A stretch of DNA of 15,801 nucleotides from positions 1 to 15,801 of the forward strand of contig NW_026570713.1 in the NCBI RefSeq assembly GCF_019649055.1, written 5' to 3'. Source of the stretch: Paramacrobiotus metropolitanus (taxonomy: Eukaryota; Tardigrada; Eutardigrada; Parachela; Macrobiotidae). Under the pieces are notes generated by a model. That model was not told the origin of the DNA. It saw nothing but the letters and a program-made list of their open reading frames with translations, and did not search any database. The position numbers and the translations under genes were made by a program. Of this stretch, positions 1 through 8,429 are shown in pieces (within the stretch, counting starts at the first letter, position 1; every line of letters begins with the position of its first letter).

Positions 1-2342
1 TTGACTATATTTTCCCATTTTTAGAGTGTTTCCCAAAGTGCTGCGCTGGGTTGCTCGAACATATTTCTCGTTTTTGCGCATTTTACTGCAATCTTTCCCG
101 ATTTGACTGTTTTTTTTCCATTTTTTTAAAGTATTTCCCAAAAGAGCTGCGCCGGGTTGCTCAAACATATTTCTCGTTTTTTCGCATTTTACTGCAATCT
201 TTCCCGATTTGACTATATTTTCCCCATTTTTTAAGAGTGTTTCCCAAAAGTGCTGCGCTGTTTTGCTCGAACATCTTTCTCGTTTTTTCGCATTTTAATG
301 CAATCTTTCCCGATTTGACTATATTTTTCCCATTTTTTAAGAGTGTTTCCCAAAAGTGCTGCGATAGGTTGCTAAAAATTATTTCTCGTTTTTTCGCAAT
401 TTTACAGCAATCTTTCTCGATTTGACTATATTTTTCCCATTTTTTAAGAGTGTTTCAAAAGTGCTGCGCTGGGTTATCGAACATATTTCTCGTTTTTCGC
501 ATTTTACTGCAATCTTTCCCATTTGACTAAATTTTTCCCATTTTTTAAGAGTGTTTCCCAAAATTGCAGCGCTGGGCTGCTCAAACATATTTCTCGTTTT
601 TTCGCATTTTTCTGCAATCTTTCCCGATTTGACTATATTTTTCCCGTTTTTTGAAAGTTTTTCCCAAAAGTGCTGCGCTGTTTTGCTCGAACATATTTCT
701 CGCTTTTTCGCATTTTAATGCAATCTTTCCCGATTTGACTATATTTTTCCCATTTTTTAAGAGTTTTTCCCAACAGTGCTGCGATGGGTTGCTCAAAATT
801 ATTTCTCGTATTTTTGCATTTTGCAGCAATCTTTCTCGATTTGACTATATTTTTCCCATTTTTTAATAGTGTTTCCCAAAAGTGCTGCGCTGGGTTGCTC
901 AAACATATTTCTCGTTTTTTCGCATTTTACTGCAATCTTTCCTGATTTGACTTTGTTTTTCCCATTTTTTAAGAGTGTTTCCCAAAAGTGCTGCGCTGGG
1001 TTGCTCAAACATATTTCTCGTTTTTTCGCATTTTACTGCAATCTTTCCTGATTTGACTTTGTTTTTCCCATTTTTTAAGAGTGTTTCCCAAAAGTGCTGC
1101 GATGGGTAGCTCAAAATTATTTCTCGTTTTTTCGCATTTTACTGCAATCCTTCTCGATTTGACTATATTTTTCCCATTTTTTAAGAGTGTTTCCCAAAAG
1201 TGCTGCGCTGGGTTGCTCAAAATTATTTCTCGTTTTTTCGCAATTTTACAGCAATCTTTCTCGATTTGACTATATTTTTCCCATTTTTTAAGAGTGTTTC
1301 CCAAAAGTGCTGCGCTGGGTTTCTCGAACATATTTCTCGTTTTTTCGCAATTTTACAGCAATCTTTCTCGATTTGACTATATTTTTCCCATTTTTTAAGA
1401 GTGTTTCCCAAAAGTGCTGCGATAGGTTGCTAAAAATTATTTCTCGTATTTTTCGCAATTTTACAGCAATCTTTCTCGATTTGACTATATTTTTTCCATT
1501 TTTTAAGGGTGTTTCCCAAAAGTGCTGCGATAGGTTGCTCGAAAGTATTTCTCGTTTTTTCGCAATTTTACAGCAATCTTTCTCGATTTGACTATATTTT
1601 TCCCATTTTTTAAGAGTGTTTCCCAAAAGTGCTGCGCTGGGTTGCTCGAACATATTTCTCGTTTTTTCGCAATTTTACAGCAATCTTTCTCGATTTGACT
1701 GTATTTTTCCCATTTTTTTAGAGTGTTTCCCAAAAGTGCTGCGCTGGGTTGCTCGAACATATTTCTCGTTTTTTCGCAATTTTACAGCAATCTTTCTCGA
1801 TTTGACTATATTTTTCCCATTTTTTAAGAGTGTTTCCCAAAAGTGCTGCGATAGGTTGCTCAAAATTATTTCTCGTTTTTTCGCAATTTTACAGCAATCT
1901 TTCTCGATTTGACTATATTTTTCCCATTTTTTAAGAGTGTTTCCCAAAAGTGCTGCGATAGGTTGCTAAAAATTATTTCTCGTATTTTTCGCAATTTTAC
2001 AGCCATCTTTCTCGATTTGACTATATTTTCCCCATTTTTTAAGGGTGTCTCCCAAAAGCGCTGCGATAGGTTGCTCGAAAGTATTTCTCGTTTTTTCGCA
2101 ATTTTACAGCAATCTTTCTCGATTTGACTATATTTTTCCCATTTTTTAAGAGTGTTTCGCAAAAGTGCTGCGATAGGTTGCTCAAAATTATTTCTCGTAT
2201 TTTTGCAATTTTGCAGCAATTTTTCCCGATTTGACTATATTTTTCCTATTTTTTAAGAGTGTTTCCCAAAAGTACTGCGCTGTGTTTCTCGAAATTATTT
2301 CTCGTTTTTTCGAATTTTACTGCAATCTTTCCCGATGTGACT
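1..2342. repeat. T-rich satellite array, 22 monomers of 101-108 bp
   Basis: Every monomer has the same order of blocks: GACTATATTTTTCCCATTTT, then AAGAGTGTTTCCCAAAAG, then TGCTGCG, a variable block, TTTCTCGTTTTTTCGCA, and a CAATCTTT block. GACT marks fall at 3, 105, 211, 317, 424, 525, 631 and on to 2233 and 2339, giving 22 complete intervals. Two subfamilies are visible: about 106 bp with ATTTTACTGCAATCTTTCCCG, and 107-108 bp with AATTTTACAGCAATCTTTCTCG. The second type occupies 1161-2126 almost continuously. The plus strand is strongly T- and C-rich. The array is cut by the left edge and ends at about 2342. Long reading frames occur on both strands, but the 106/107 period is not a multiple of three, so they are by-products of repetition and not genes. 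Confidence 0.97.
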
Positions 2343-3059
2343 GCTGTATCTCTTGTATTTGACAGTCTTTTTCACCACATCCAAGGCTAAGTGCGGAAAT
2401 TCATCATCCAACGGCAGATATAATCCACGGGAGGCCGTCTTCATCCTGTACCACAACAGCATTTTTCATTGTCATGATGGCAGGTGGTGCAAAGAGATAT
2501 TAGATAACGAAATCTATACACGATAGAAAAAGTCCAATACATCCGGCAGTCGTTGTGGAGCTTTAATTATTTAAACCGTCTGTGAACGCCCATACCTTCC
2601 GTCAAAAATTTTCGACCCTAGCAGAGCGACCCTATTTATACGAAACTAACTGCATGTATCCATCAACCTGCTTGTCACCAGTGACCAGACGCACGCGCAA
2701 CAACGAAGTGGCATCGTTACCGGTGACACACATGGTGACTATATGAACTCACGCGTCGTGGTATCAGTACGGAGGCAATCGCCAACACATGTGCATATTT
2801 GCGGCAATGTCTATTTTGTTTACAGAATGTAGTGTCAGTTTTGGGAGATAATAACGCTGTGGCAGTTTTAAAAAGGCCACCTGTTTCCTCTGACTAGCGG
2901 TAATTGTTAACCACATTACCGCGCGAGCGCGAGCGCCAACACCGCGGGGTAATGTTTCTCGGTTAGTGGAAATGGAAAAGTTTTACGCTGCACTCTTCTG
3001 GCGTCAGACAAATAGCGTAGACAAATATTTTTCTTTTCTTTGCTACAGTATTCTTCTTT
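2343..3059. other. Intergenic stretch, no convincing gene
   Basis: I see no recognisable gene here. It contains a 23-codon minus-strand reading frame from ATG at 2475 to TGA at 2404, starting MTMKNAVVVQDEDGLPW. Its composition is protein-like and it could be a first exon, but I find no strong donor. It also contains a perfect 8-bp inverted repeat (GCGGTAAT at 2896-2903, ATTACCGC at 2915-2922). This is followed by a GC-rich stretch at 2919-2947 and another GGTAATG at 2948-2954, so several hairpins are possible. Confidence 0.5.
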
Positions 3060-3248
3060 TTACACAAAAGCGTTCAGACCCCAAAGCAAAAGCTTAGCTT
3101 CCTCTACGCTACGACGGATATCCGACGTATACCGCATACAGGAACGCTGAACTCGGTTTTGGCTAGCGCCTGGAACTTGGCGCAAAAATTCAACCAACGC
3201 AAAGGCGAGCATTGAATAAGCGGAGCGTAGTCTGCAGCAAAACGGCAT
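3060..3248 (-). CDS. Hypothetical 62-residue ORF, possible exon
   Basis: This is an open frame from ATG at 3248 to the stop at 3060. It is not recognised. The product is rich in aliphatic residues, with a hydrophobic run near residues 6-20 (RSAYSMLAFALVEFLRQV) and a basic, helical-looking second half (RYTSDIRRSVEEAKLLLWGL). The amino-acid balance is more protein-like than in the surrounding sequence, but I see no promoter, splice site or relative in this window. It could be a small gene, a last exon, or chance. Confidence 0.2.
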   Translation of the reverse strand: MPFCCRLRSAYSMLAFALVEFLRQVPGASQNRVQRSCMRYTSDIRRSVEEAKLLLWGLNAFV

Positions 3249-3484
3249 ATACAAAGGGTGCTAATCCCTCTCTTTCTTTTTAAAATTTCTACGCTTCGGT
3301 CATGCGTAACTTAAAAAAGCGAGTGCAGGTTACTAGTTTATATAAGTTACTTTTCTTCATTTTCTAACGGAAAAGCCATTCCTGATTAATAATTTCGCAT
3401 TCGAATGCGGTTTTGACGATTGAAGCGCGGGAAACTCCGCCGGATGCCCGAGACAACCGCAGCTTGTGAACGGTTACACGCTTG
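3249..3484. other. Spacer without visible gene
   Basis: AT-rich sequence without a supported open frame or motif. It separates the possible small ORF from the 105-bp tandem repeat. Confidence 0.4.
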
Positions 3485-3489
3485 TTATC

Positions 3490-3850
3490 TTGACAATGGT
3501 TCCATTGTGGTTCCATGTGACAATGGTTCCTTGTGGTTCCATTGTGGTTCCATGTGACTCCATTGGTTCAGGGGTACAGCGGTAGTGTGACAGCGTGCAT
3601 CCAAGTGAGAGTGCTCTTGGTTCGCTTGTGGTTCCATTGTGGTTCCATGTGGTTCCATTGGTTCCATTGATTCACGGGGTACAGCGGTAGTGGGAATGCG
3701 TGCATGCAAGTGAGAGTGCTCTTGGTTCGCTTGTGGTTCCATTGCGGTTCCATGTGGTTCTATTGGTTCCGTTAGTTCACGGGGTACAGCGGTAGTGTGT
3801 CAGCGTGTCGGTAAGTGAGAACGTACTTGGTTCAAGTGTGGTTCCATTGG
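3490..3850. repeat. 105-bp tandem repeat with nested GGTTCCATTGTG subrepeats
   Basis: Anchor sequences recur exactly 105 bp apart: GGGGTACAGCGGTAGTG at 3571, 3676 and 3781, and AAGTGAGA at 3603, 3708 and 3813. Each unit also contains several short, degenerate copies of GGTTCCATTGTG or GGTTCCATGTG. There are about three full units plus a partial unit made only of subrepeats at the left (3496-3565). Because 105 is a multiple of three, a minus-strand frame stays open across units with a 35-residue period rich in Met-Glu-Pro and His. I find no start context, splice sites or relatives supporting a protein. The sequence is unrelated to the satellite at 1-2342 despite the similar period. Confidence 0.93.
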
Positions 3851-3910
3851 TTCAGAACCAGTGAACCACTAATGTCCCAACTTGGACATTCTCTCAAAAA
3901 GCTGGTTATC

Positions 3911-3945
3911 GTTTCAAGCCCAAACCTGGTTGCTGGGCTTGAAAC
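3911..3945. repeat. Perfect 12-bp inverted repeat, 11-base loop
   Basis: GTTTCAAGCCCA (3911-3922) and TGGGCTTGAAAC (3934-3945) are exact reverse complements around the loop AACCTGGTTGC. A smaller one, TGGTTC-A-GAACCA, lies at 3848-3860. The hairpin sits about 95 bp beyond the stop of the minus-strand pseudokinase gene, so it may lie in its 3' UTR, but nothing else links it to that gene. Confidence 0.85.
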
Positions 3946-4038
3946 TACAGTGCTCTAGTTAGAAAATCAAAACCTTCCAAACTTTTGAAGTCAGATTACT
4001 CATATCTGGCGATTTCGTAAGAAAAGCTTGTTGAAAAG

Positions 4039-4833
4039 TCATAATAAAATTGTACAGCAACATACACACCCGCTTTTTGTCATTCCGCACTGCAGCAATG
4101 CCTCTTTTTGGGCTAGAACCATGTCCTGTCTTAGCTGGAATGCTCCAGGTCTCTGTAGAGCAATAAACTGGAAACATTGACAAAAAAGCGCTTGCATTGC
4201 GGGACTGTTTTGGTAGCACATCGCATATTCTGGAATACAATCTCCCTTTCCAACCATCATTGTTATTGCGGCAAATGCACCCTTGACCTGATTTAAAAAG
4301 CGTTTTTGGCCGTTGGCTAGTTGATGATAGAACTCAGGGTCTTTTCCACTGAAAACATATAGACACAAACACGCAAAACTCCAAACGTCTGACGAACGTC
4401 CGTCTTTGTTATCATGGCGAATGTCTTCCGGTGCCGAGTAGAGCAAAACTCGCACTGCTTTATCATGGTGCTTGCCGACATTTCCGTCATGAGATGGGAC
4501 TCGGCCTCGTTTCTGCAGCAATGCTCCGTGTCGGCTGATCAACACGTGATTTGGCAGAAAATCCATTCCGCAGATGTCATTACAATGTAGCTTCGTAAGC
4601 TGCTCCAGCACAGTATCTGCAATCCACAATTTCTGCATTGTCGAGAGGATTCTCGCGGCGCTTTCGTGGGGGACAGTGTCAACGATGTTAGCCATGATAG
4701 CAGGGCATTGAACTAGTTGTTCCACTGTAACTATGTTCTTACTTGGGCACCCGATAATATTTTGTCCATAGTTACAAGAATGTGAACGTTGCCGTCTGGT
4801 TGGATACGGACTGAAAACTGTCGAGTCAGCCAT
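4039..4833 (-). CDS. Pseudokinase: kinase C-lobe-like protein without an N-lobe
   Basis: A 264-residue single-exon frame. The start is the ATG at 4833, with an in-frame TAA nine bases upstream. Residues about 55-83 resemble the helix before the catalytic loop (IADTVLEQLTKLH). The catalytic loop is GMDFLPNH (89-96), where HRDLKPxN is expected. The Asp is kept (D91), but His, Arg, the +2 Lys and the +5 Asn are replaced. The DFG position reads KRG (108-110), so the metal-binding Asp is missing. The activation-segment end is intact (SAPE, 133-136), as is helix F (SDVWSF, 148-153), and QRPGAFQL near 228 fits the last helix. There is no glycine loop or VAIK lysine. A catalytically dead protein is the inference from these losses. 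The C-terminus is cysteine-rich (CVCCC) but does not end in a CAAX motif. The gene lies head to head with the kinase at 5305. Missing upstream exons cannot be excluded. Confidence 0.72.
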   Translation of the reverse strand: MADSTVFSPYPTRRQRSHSCNYGQNIIGCPSKNIVTVEQLVQCPAIMANIVDTVPHESAARILSTMQKLWIADTVLEQLTKLHCNDICGMDFLPNHVLISRHGALLQKRGRVPSHDGNVGKHHDKAVRVLLYSAPEDIRHDNKDGRSSDVWSFACLCLYVFSGKDPEFYHQLANGQKRFLNQVKGAFAAITMMVGKGDCIPEYAMCYQNSPAMQALFCQCFQFIALQRPGAFQLRQDMVLAQKEALLQCGMTKSGCVCCCTILL

Positions 4834-5304
4834 GGAATGCCTTTAAATGTAATATGATAAAAATGTATGTTTGCTGGATTCTTTAAAAGGAGCAATTTAA
4901 AAATTCTGGAATAATCTGGCGACTGGCATGATCGAGCACTTCCATAGAATTTAAGGCAGTGAAAACCGCTAGAAGCGGGCTTGTGACTGCTGCTGCTAAT
5001 GTGACGGGCAACTTATATGGACCGGCGTGCTTTAATGGAATTAGTACTAACCAGTATTAACTTTGCGTTTATCGCGCACTGTTTAAATACATCGCGGGAA
5101 TGTATGCACAGATACTGACTTTACTGTGCTTCTGCATGCGGACGTTATCGTCCGAAGTGCAGCTTACTACCGCTAGATCAGAAAGAGACCACACATGGTA
5201 CCGTTGGTGCTATCACATAGCAGTAGAAGTGAGAGACTACTTCCACAAAGACCTCATAGCGGCTGCTCTGATCGAGAACGGTCCTTTGTTTTGCTGTTTG
5301 CACT
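4834..5304. promoter_or_regulatory. Shared intergenic region between divergent kinase genes
   Basis: These 471 bp separate the two divergent start codons, so promoters for both genes probably lie here. A TATA-like TTTAAATA at 5082-5089 precedes the plus-strand gene. TTTAAA elements also occur at 4842 and 4883 for the minus strand. Several upstream ATGs precede 5305 in other frames, one opening a 120-codon frame at 5100 that overlaps the kinase exon. I treat that frame as leader sequence or a shadow. No defined operator is visible. Confidence 0.4.
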
Positions 5305-7296
5305 ATGGATGCTCCAATATGGAATCCCATCTATCCTCACGGCACTTTTGCTGGTACCCTGGAAATACGGCCCGACTTAACCAGGTTGGCAAACGGACCT
5401 GTTTTGTATTCTGTCTGTATCGAAGGGCACGAGTACTTGGTAAAAGAGATTCCTTTCAATGATGACAAAGACAAATTTGATGCGACAGTCGTTATGAAGG
5501 TTGACAAACTCAGAGCCCTCGATCACGAGAACACCACCAAATACTTTGGCTTGGTTATACGGCAGCAGGAAGGAAATAGGAATTGGATAAACTATCGCAT
5601 ATCCTCCCGCTACTATTCAGGTAATGCTTTCAAAGCGCTGTTTGTGAAAAATTTGAGCTTCCGACGAGAATCCGTAATATACATGAAATATTATTATGAA
5701 CGCTATAATATTTGCTTGAGAAAAAAGTGTTTCTGCTAATAGGTGTTTTGTATAACGACCAGCCTTAAAAAATACAGGATAATGCGCAACAAAATAAAAT
5801 CCTATAAGAGATAAATTTTTCATAGTGTCAACAGTCGCGAATTAGCGCCATCGTTTCAGAAAGCCTGTTTTTAGGCAACGCCACCTTCGGGAGAAGTAAT
5901 TTAATTTTGAAAAATGGGTGCCCGGAGCTAACATGCCGGAGAGAAATTTGTTTGGAAAGTAAAGCATGTATGGCGCCTGGTAAATGAAACTGACTGACGT
6001 GGTGCCGATAGTAATAGCATACTCTAGCAGTGCTTATCAGTTCCAGTGGCTGGTGTGTTTATCCGTTTTCGGGCCAACCAGGCAGTTGTGCAATGAAACC
6101 CAACTATCAGAAAACTGGAGTCATTTTAGTACTCTGTAGTTGAATAAAATGTATTACTTACCTGCGTTGTCACCTGCACTGTGTAACCACTCGGTTTGCT
6201 GGAGTCTCCGGCAAGTGCAGTTATGCAGGATGAATATCCGATGTTTGCCTTATCGACTCTAGTTAACAAGCAGACCAGCCGTTATCTATGCTTATGTAAT
6301 CTGCTTACTGATACATACAAACTTCAAAACTCAGCTGAATTAACTCCAACGCATTTCACGTTTTTCTGGTCAAGCGTATTTGTACTCATTCCCAGTCCAT
6401 TAGATTGTAGCACAAATTAATAATCCAGCACAAATAGATTGTAGCACAAATTATTATTATTATGAACAAAAAATATTAATAATTATTATTAATATTAATT
6501 ATTATCAATCTTAATAGATTGTAGCACAAATTATTATTAATATTAACAAATTAATTATTATTTGTCCCTTGTTGTAGCCTACAAATTAATATGCCAGTTT
6601 AATTTAATAAATGGATTAATTGCAGGTGGCAATTTAAAGCAATGGGTACAACAAGCGGCAAAAGCAAGACCGCTTATTAAGCAATGCTTGCCGCACGCCA
6701 CGATTCGACAGTTTCTTCGGGATCTCCTGACAGGTTTAGATTGCATCCACTCGAATTTCGACATAATTCATTGCGACATTAAACCGCAAAATCTTGTACT
6801 GAGGCACACCGGCTATCAGCGACTCGTCATCGTTGATTTCGAAGGAGCAATATTCCAGGAAGAATCACAGGATAGATTGGAGAATGTCGATTTTACTGCT
6901 CTGTACGCGGCACCGGAAGTGAGTCTACGCTGCGCCGAACTTGCTGTGGGTTTGGAACATCCAGCCAAGATTTCCCATAAGAGCGATATTTGGAGTGTCG
7001 GGTGTGTTGCTCTGCAAATGTACACTGGTTATTCCCCCGTTATTCAACAGTGGGAAAAATCACCCGAATCTATGGCGGATGACTGGGACGGATCGTATAG
7101 AAAGATCTGCTACACCGAACCAGAAGCGATAATGTTTCAGCTGATGTTTCAGCAAGCGCGGCCCCTGGTGTCCTCGAATATGGATCCACTGCTGAAGGAT
7201 TTCGTTAAATTATGTTTACAGTTTAATATGGACAGTCGCAGAACGGCAGCGGAATTACTGCGTGACCTGAACGGTTACCTATACTTGAGTAACTGA
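5305..7296 (+). CDS. Protein kinase, MAP3K/STE-like, join(5305..5620,6626..7296)
   Basis: Splicing at CAG|GTAATG (5620/5621) and TTAATTGCAG|GT (6625/6626) is a phase-1 junction. It rebuilds SGGNLKQW, the hinge-to-helix-D segment of a kinase, and gives 328 residues. N-lobe: ATP-anchoring lysine K47 in LVKEI, and helix C then KLRALDHEN (68-76). C-lobe: catalytic loop HCDIKPQN (154-161) with D156, K158 and N161, metal-binding D176, APE at 201-203, and DIWSVG at 226-231. Oddities: the glycine loop is not recognisable (LANGPVLYSV). By register with H74, the helix-C glutamate is lysine (K65). HRD is HCD, and DFG is DFE followed by GA. The core catalytic residues remain, so activity is possible, probably as a Ser/Thr kinase, though atypical. 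Reading through the donor would add 39 codons to a stop at 5739. A truncated isoform without the C-lobe is therefore conceivable. Confidence 0.85.
5621..6625 (+). other. 1005-bp intron of the kinase gene
   Basis: It begins GTAATG and ends AATTGCAG. The downstream 220 bp are extremely AT-rich, with runs of ATT/AAT trinucleotides at 6451-6560. A 19-bp unit, TAGATTGTAGCACAAATTA, occurs three times, at 6401, 6435 and 6515. No coding exon within the intron is supported: the 74-codon frame at 6196-6420 starts without ATG and has no splice sites or family resemblance. Confidence 0.75.
6401..6533. repeat. 19-bp direct repeats in AT-rich intron tract
   Basis: Three copies of TAGATTGTAGCACAAATTA lie at 6401-6419, 6435-6453 and 6515-6533, separated by ATT/AAT-rich sequence. 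This looks like local slippage-driven expansion inside the kinase intron. Confidence 0.85.
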
Positions 7297-7298
7297 AG

Positions 7299-7304
7299 AA
7301 TAAA
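7299..7304 (+). terminator. Poly(A) signal of the kinase gene
   Basis: AATAAA starts two bases after the TGA stop (7294-7296). A GT-rich stretch (GGCAGTGGTGTGGGG, 7331-7345) follows about 27 bases later, as expected for a downstream cleavage element. This supports the gene's 3' end and implies a very short 3' UTR. Confidence 0.7.
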
Positions 7305-7534
7305 TTCAGTATAACTACGGTTTCTATGATGGCAGTGGTGTGGGGCGTATATTTGACGCAGTACATGGTCTACCTAGTCGCCAGACACACGCCATACACA
7401 GTCAGTAATCGGAAATACCATCTTATCCGTTAACCAAACAAACCTAGTTCACTATCGAAAGGCCAAATTTACACAGCCAGGCGCTAATTCATGTTCAAAT
7501 TTCAAAACACTTTATTAAAAAATAGCCTAATTTG

Positions 7535-7698
7535 GGATGCGATTTTAACCGATGGGCCCAACAAGTAGTTCCAAATGGTAACGACCTACCATGCGATACA
7601 ATTCGACTATTTCTACGGGAAGTTGGGAACTCCTATTCCAGCTAGCTCTACATCCACTCCAGCTTTGGAGTTTGGAATACATCCACTCCATCTCCGCT
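7535..7698 (+). pseudogene. Decayed kinase fragment, third copy
   Basis: In one frame 7535-7642 reads GCDFNRWAQQVVP, then DTIRLFLREV. This parallels GGNLKQWVQQAAK and ATIRQFLRDL of the kinase second exon. DNA resemblance is visible too: ACAATTCGACTATTTCTACGG here against ACGATTCGACAGTTTCTTCGG there. The frame stops at TAG 7643-7645. The related sequence continues in another frame to LEYIHS (equivalent to LDCIHS before the catalytic loop) and stops at 7699. A 13-bp duplication (TACATCCACTCCA at 7649 and 7678) adds to the decay. No catalytic loop follows. It lies 240 bp downstream of the intact kinase in the same orientation, which fits a tandem duplicate that died. Confidence 0.7.
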
Positions 7699-7701
7699 TA
7701 G

Positions 7702-7971
7702 CGCATTAACCGGTTGGTTTTCTGCCGTCGCCTCATCGACATGCGCAACAAGCATCAGCGTCTTCCGGAGCGCTTTGAATGTTTAGCGAAATGGCTTTGC
7801 GCACTGGCACCGTGTTGCGACATCATCTTCATAGATGTGACACTGGAAACCGATTCTGTCCGTTGCGTGTCCGTTGCTCAGCATGCCGAGCTGCTTTTAA
7901 AAGCCCTTCACAACTCTGGGATGTTTTCGAGGGACATTTGTGTGATCCGGTGGAAGTGGCAGGCGTTGTAA
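7702..7971 (+). pseudogene. 3' fragment of an F-box-family gene
   Basis: The open frame contains ECLAKWLCALAPCCDIIFID followed by VTLE. This resembles ECYRLLASCCGKIVFKDVTL near the end of the minus-strand F-box gene at 12188-12508, so the two are paralogous pieces. It continues through AELLLKALHNSG to ICVIRWKWQAL. There is no ATG at the start; the frame simply follows a stop at 7699-7701. The neighbouring F-box and N-terminal domains are absent, so this is most likely a gene fragment. A possible donor (GTT|GTAAGG) sits at its end, at 7968-7973. The product's function is unknown. Confidence 0.5.
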
Positions 7972-8046
7972 GGTGGAAAGCGGATGGCGATCAGCGTTTG
8001 TCGCATGAGTAGAAATAGTTCCTCGGTACAGTAATGTGGCTGAAAT

Positions 8047-8205
8047 ATGACAGTTCCCCTTTCCGCGGCAGTATTTATTGAACGCACTCTTTGGTCTTTG
8101 ATAGATTCTGCAAGCGTACCTAAACTCAGATCCACGCTCAAAGTCACGCTTTCGAGACTGGCCATGGACAATGGCCAATGCGAAGCGCTTGCATGTGTGA
8201 TGTGA
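8047..8205 (+). pseudogene. Possible last exon of the same F-box-family fragment
   Basis: This 52-codon frame reads FIERTLWSLIDSASVPKLRS and then LKVTLSRLAMDNG before TGA at 8203. Its composition is protein-like and it is in the same phase as the fragment at 7702-7971, from which it is separated by stops. A candidate acceptor (GGTACAG) lies near 8030. It may be the terminal exon of that fragment. I have no independent copy in this window to compare it with. Confidence 0.3.
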
Positions 8206-8246
8206 GCAGCCTGAACCGCATCACGTAAGCTGCAGTACACAAGGAA

Positions 8247-8429
8247 ATGGGTGCAGGGACGGAGAACTTCAAGAGTTCCGAGTTCCGAAAGAAACTGGAA
8301 ACCGAAAGAACAAAGGAATGGAAACTAGCAAGAAATATTTGTCGTGCCCCAGGACAGTACGTACTCCCTCCATTTCATTTCAGGCAGCAGCCAAAGGCCC
8401 GAACCCCGTATAGAAGTTACAGCTGTTGA
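8247..8429 (+). CDS. Hypothetical 60-codon ORF
   Basis: An ATG-started frame (MGAGTENFKSSEF, rich in Lys, Arg and Glu in its first half). It is not recognised. There is no splice site, promoter or paralog to support it, and its length is near what chance allows. Confidence 0.12.
   Translation: MGAGTENFKSSEFRKKLETERTKEWKLARNICRAPGQYVLPPFHFRQQPKARTPYRSYSC

Noticed and set aside
237-2219. About 18 reading frames of 60-121 codons on both strands in the satellite
   Set aside because: They are translations of the same 106/107-bp monomer in different phases. The period is not a multiple of three, both strands are equally open, and variants follow the repeat structure and not codon constraint.
3959-4240. 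93-codon minus-strand frame overlapping the pseudokinase
   Set aside because: It is an alternative phase of the pseudokinase coding sequence and has no kinase or other recognisable motif.
5100-5462. 120-codon plus-strand frame with a hydrophobic, signal-like start
   Set aside because: It overlaps the kinase first exon in another phase, has no recognisable domain and more cysteine than expected. It could be an upstream ORF but is not supported as a gene.
6196-6420. 74-codon frame inside the kinase intron
   Set aside because: It has no ATG start, no splice signals at its ends, and falls within a well-supported intron.
7897-8240. Two minus-strand frames of 93 and 110 codons
   Set aside because: They lie opposite the F-box-family fragment and its possible last exon, and show no family resemblance of their own.
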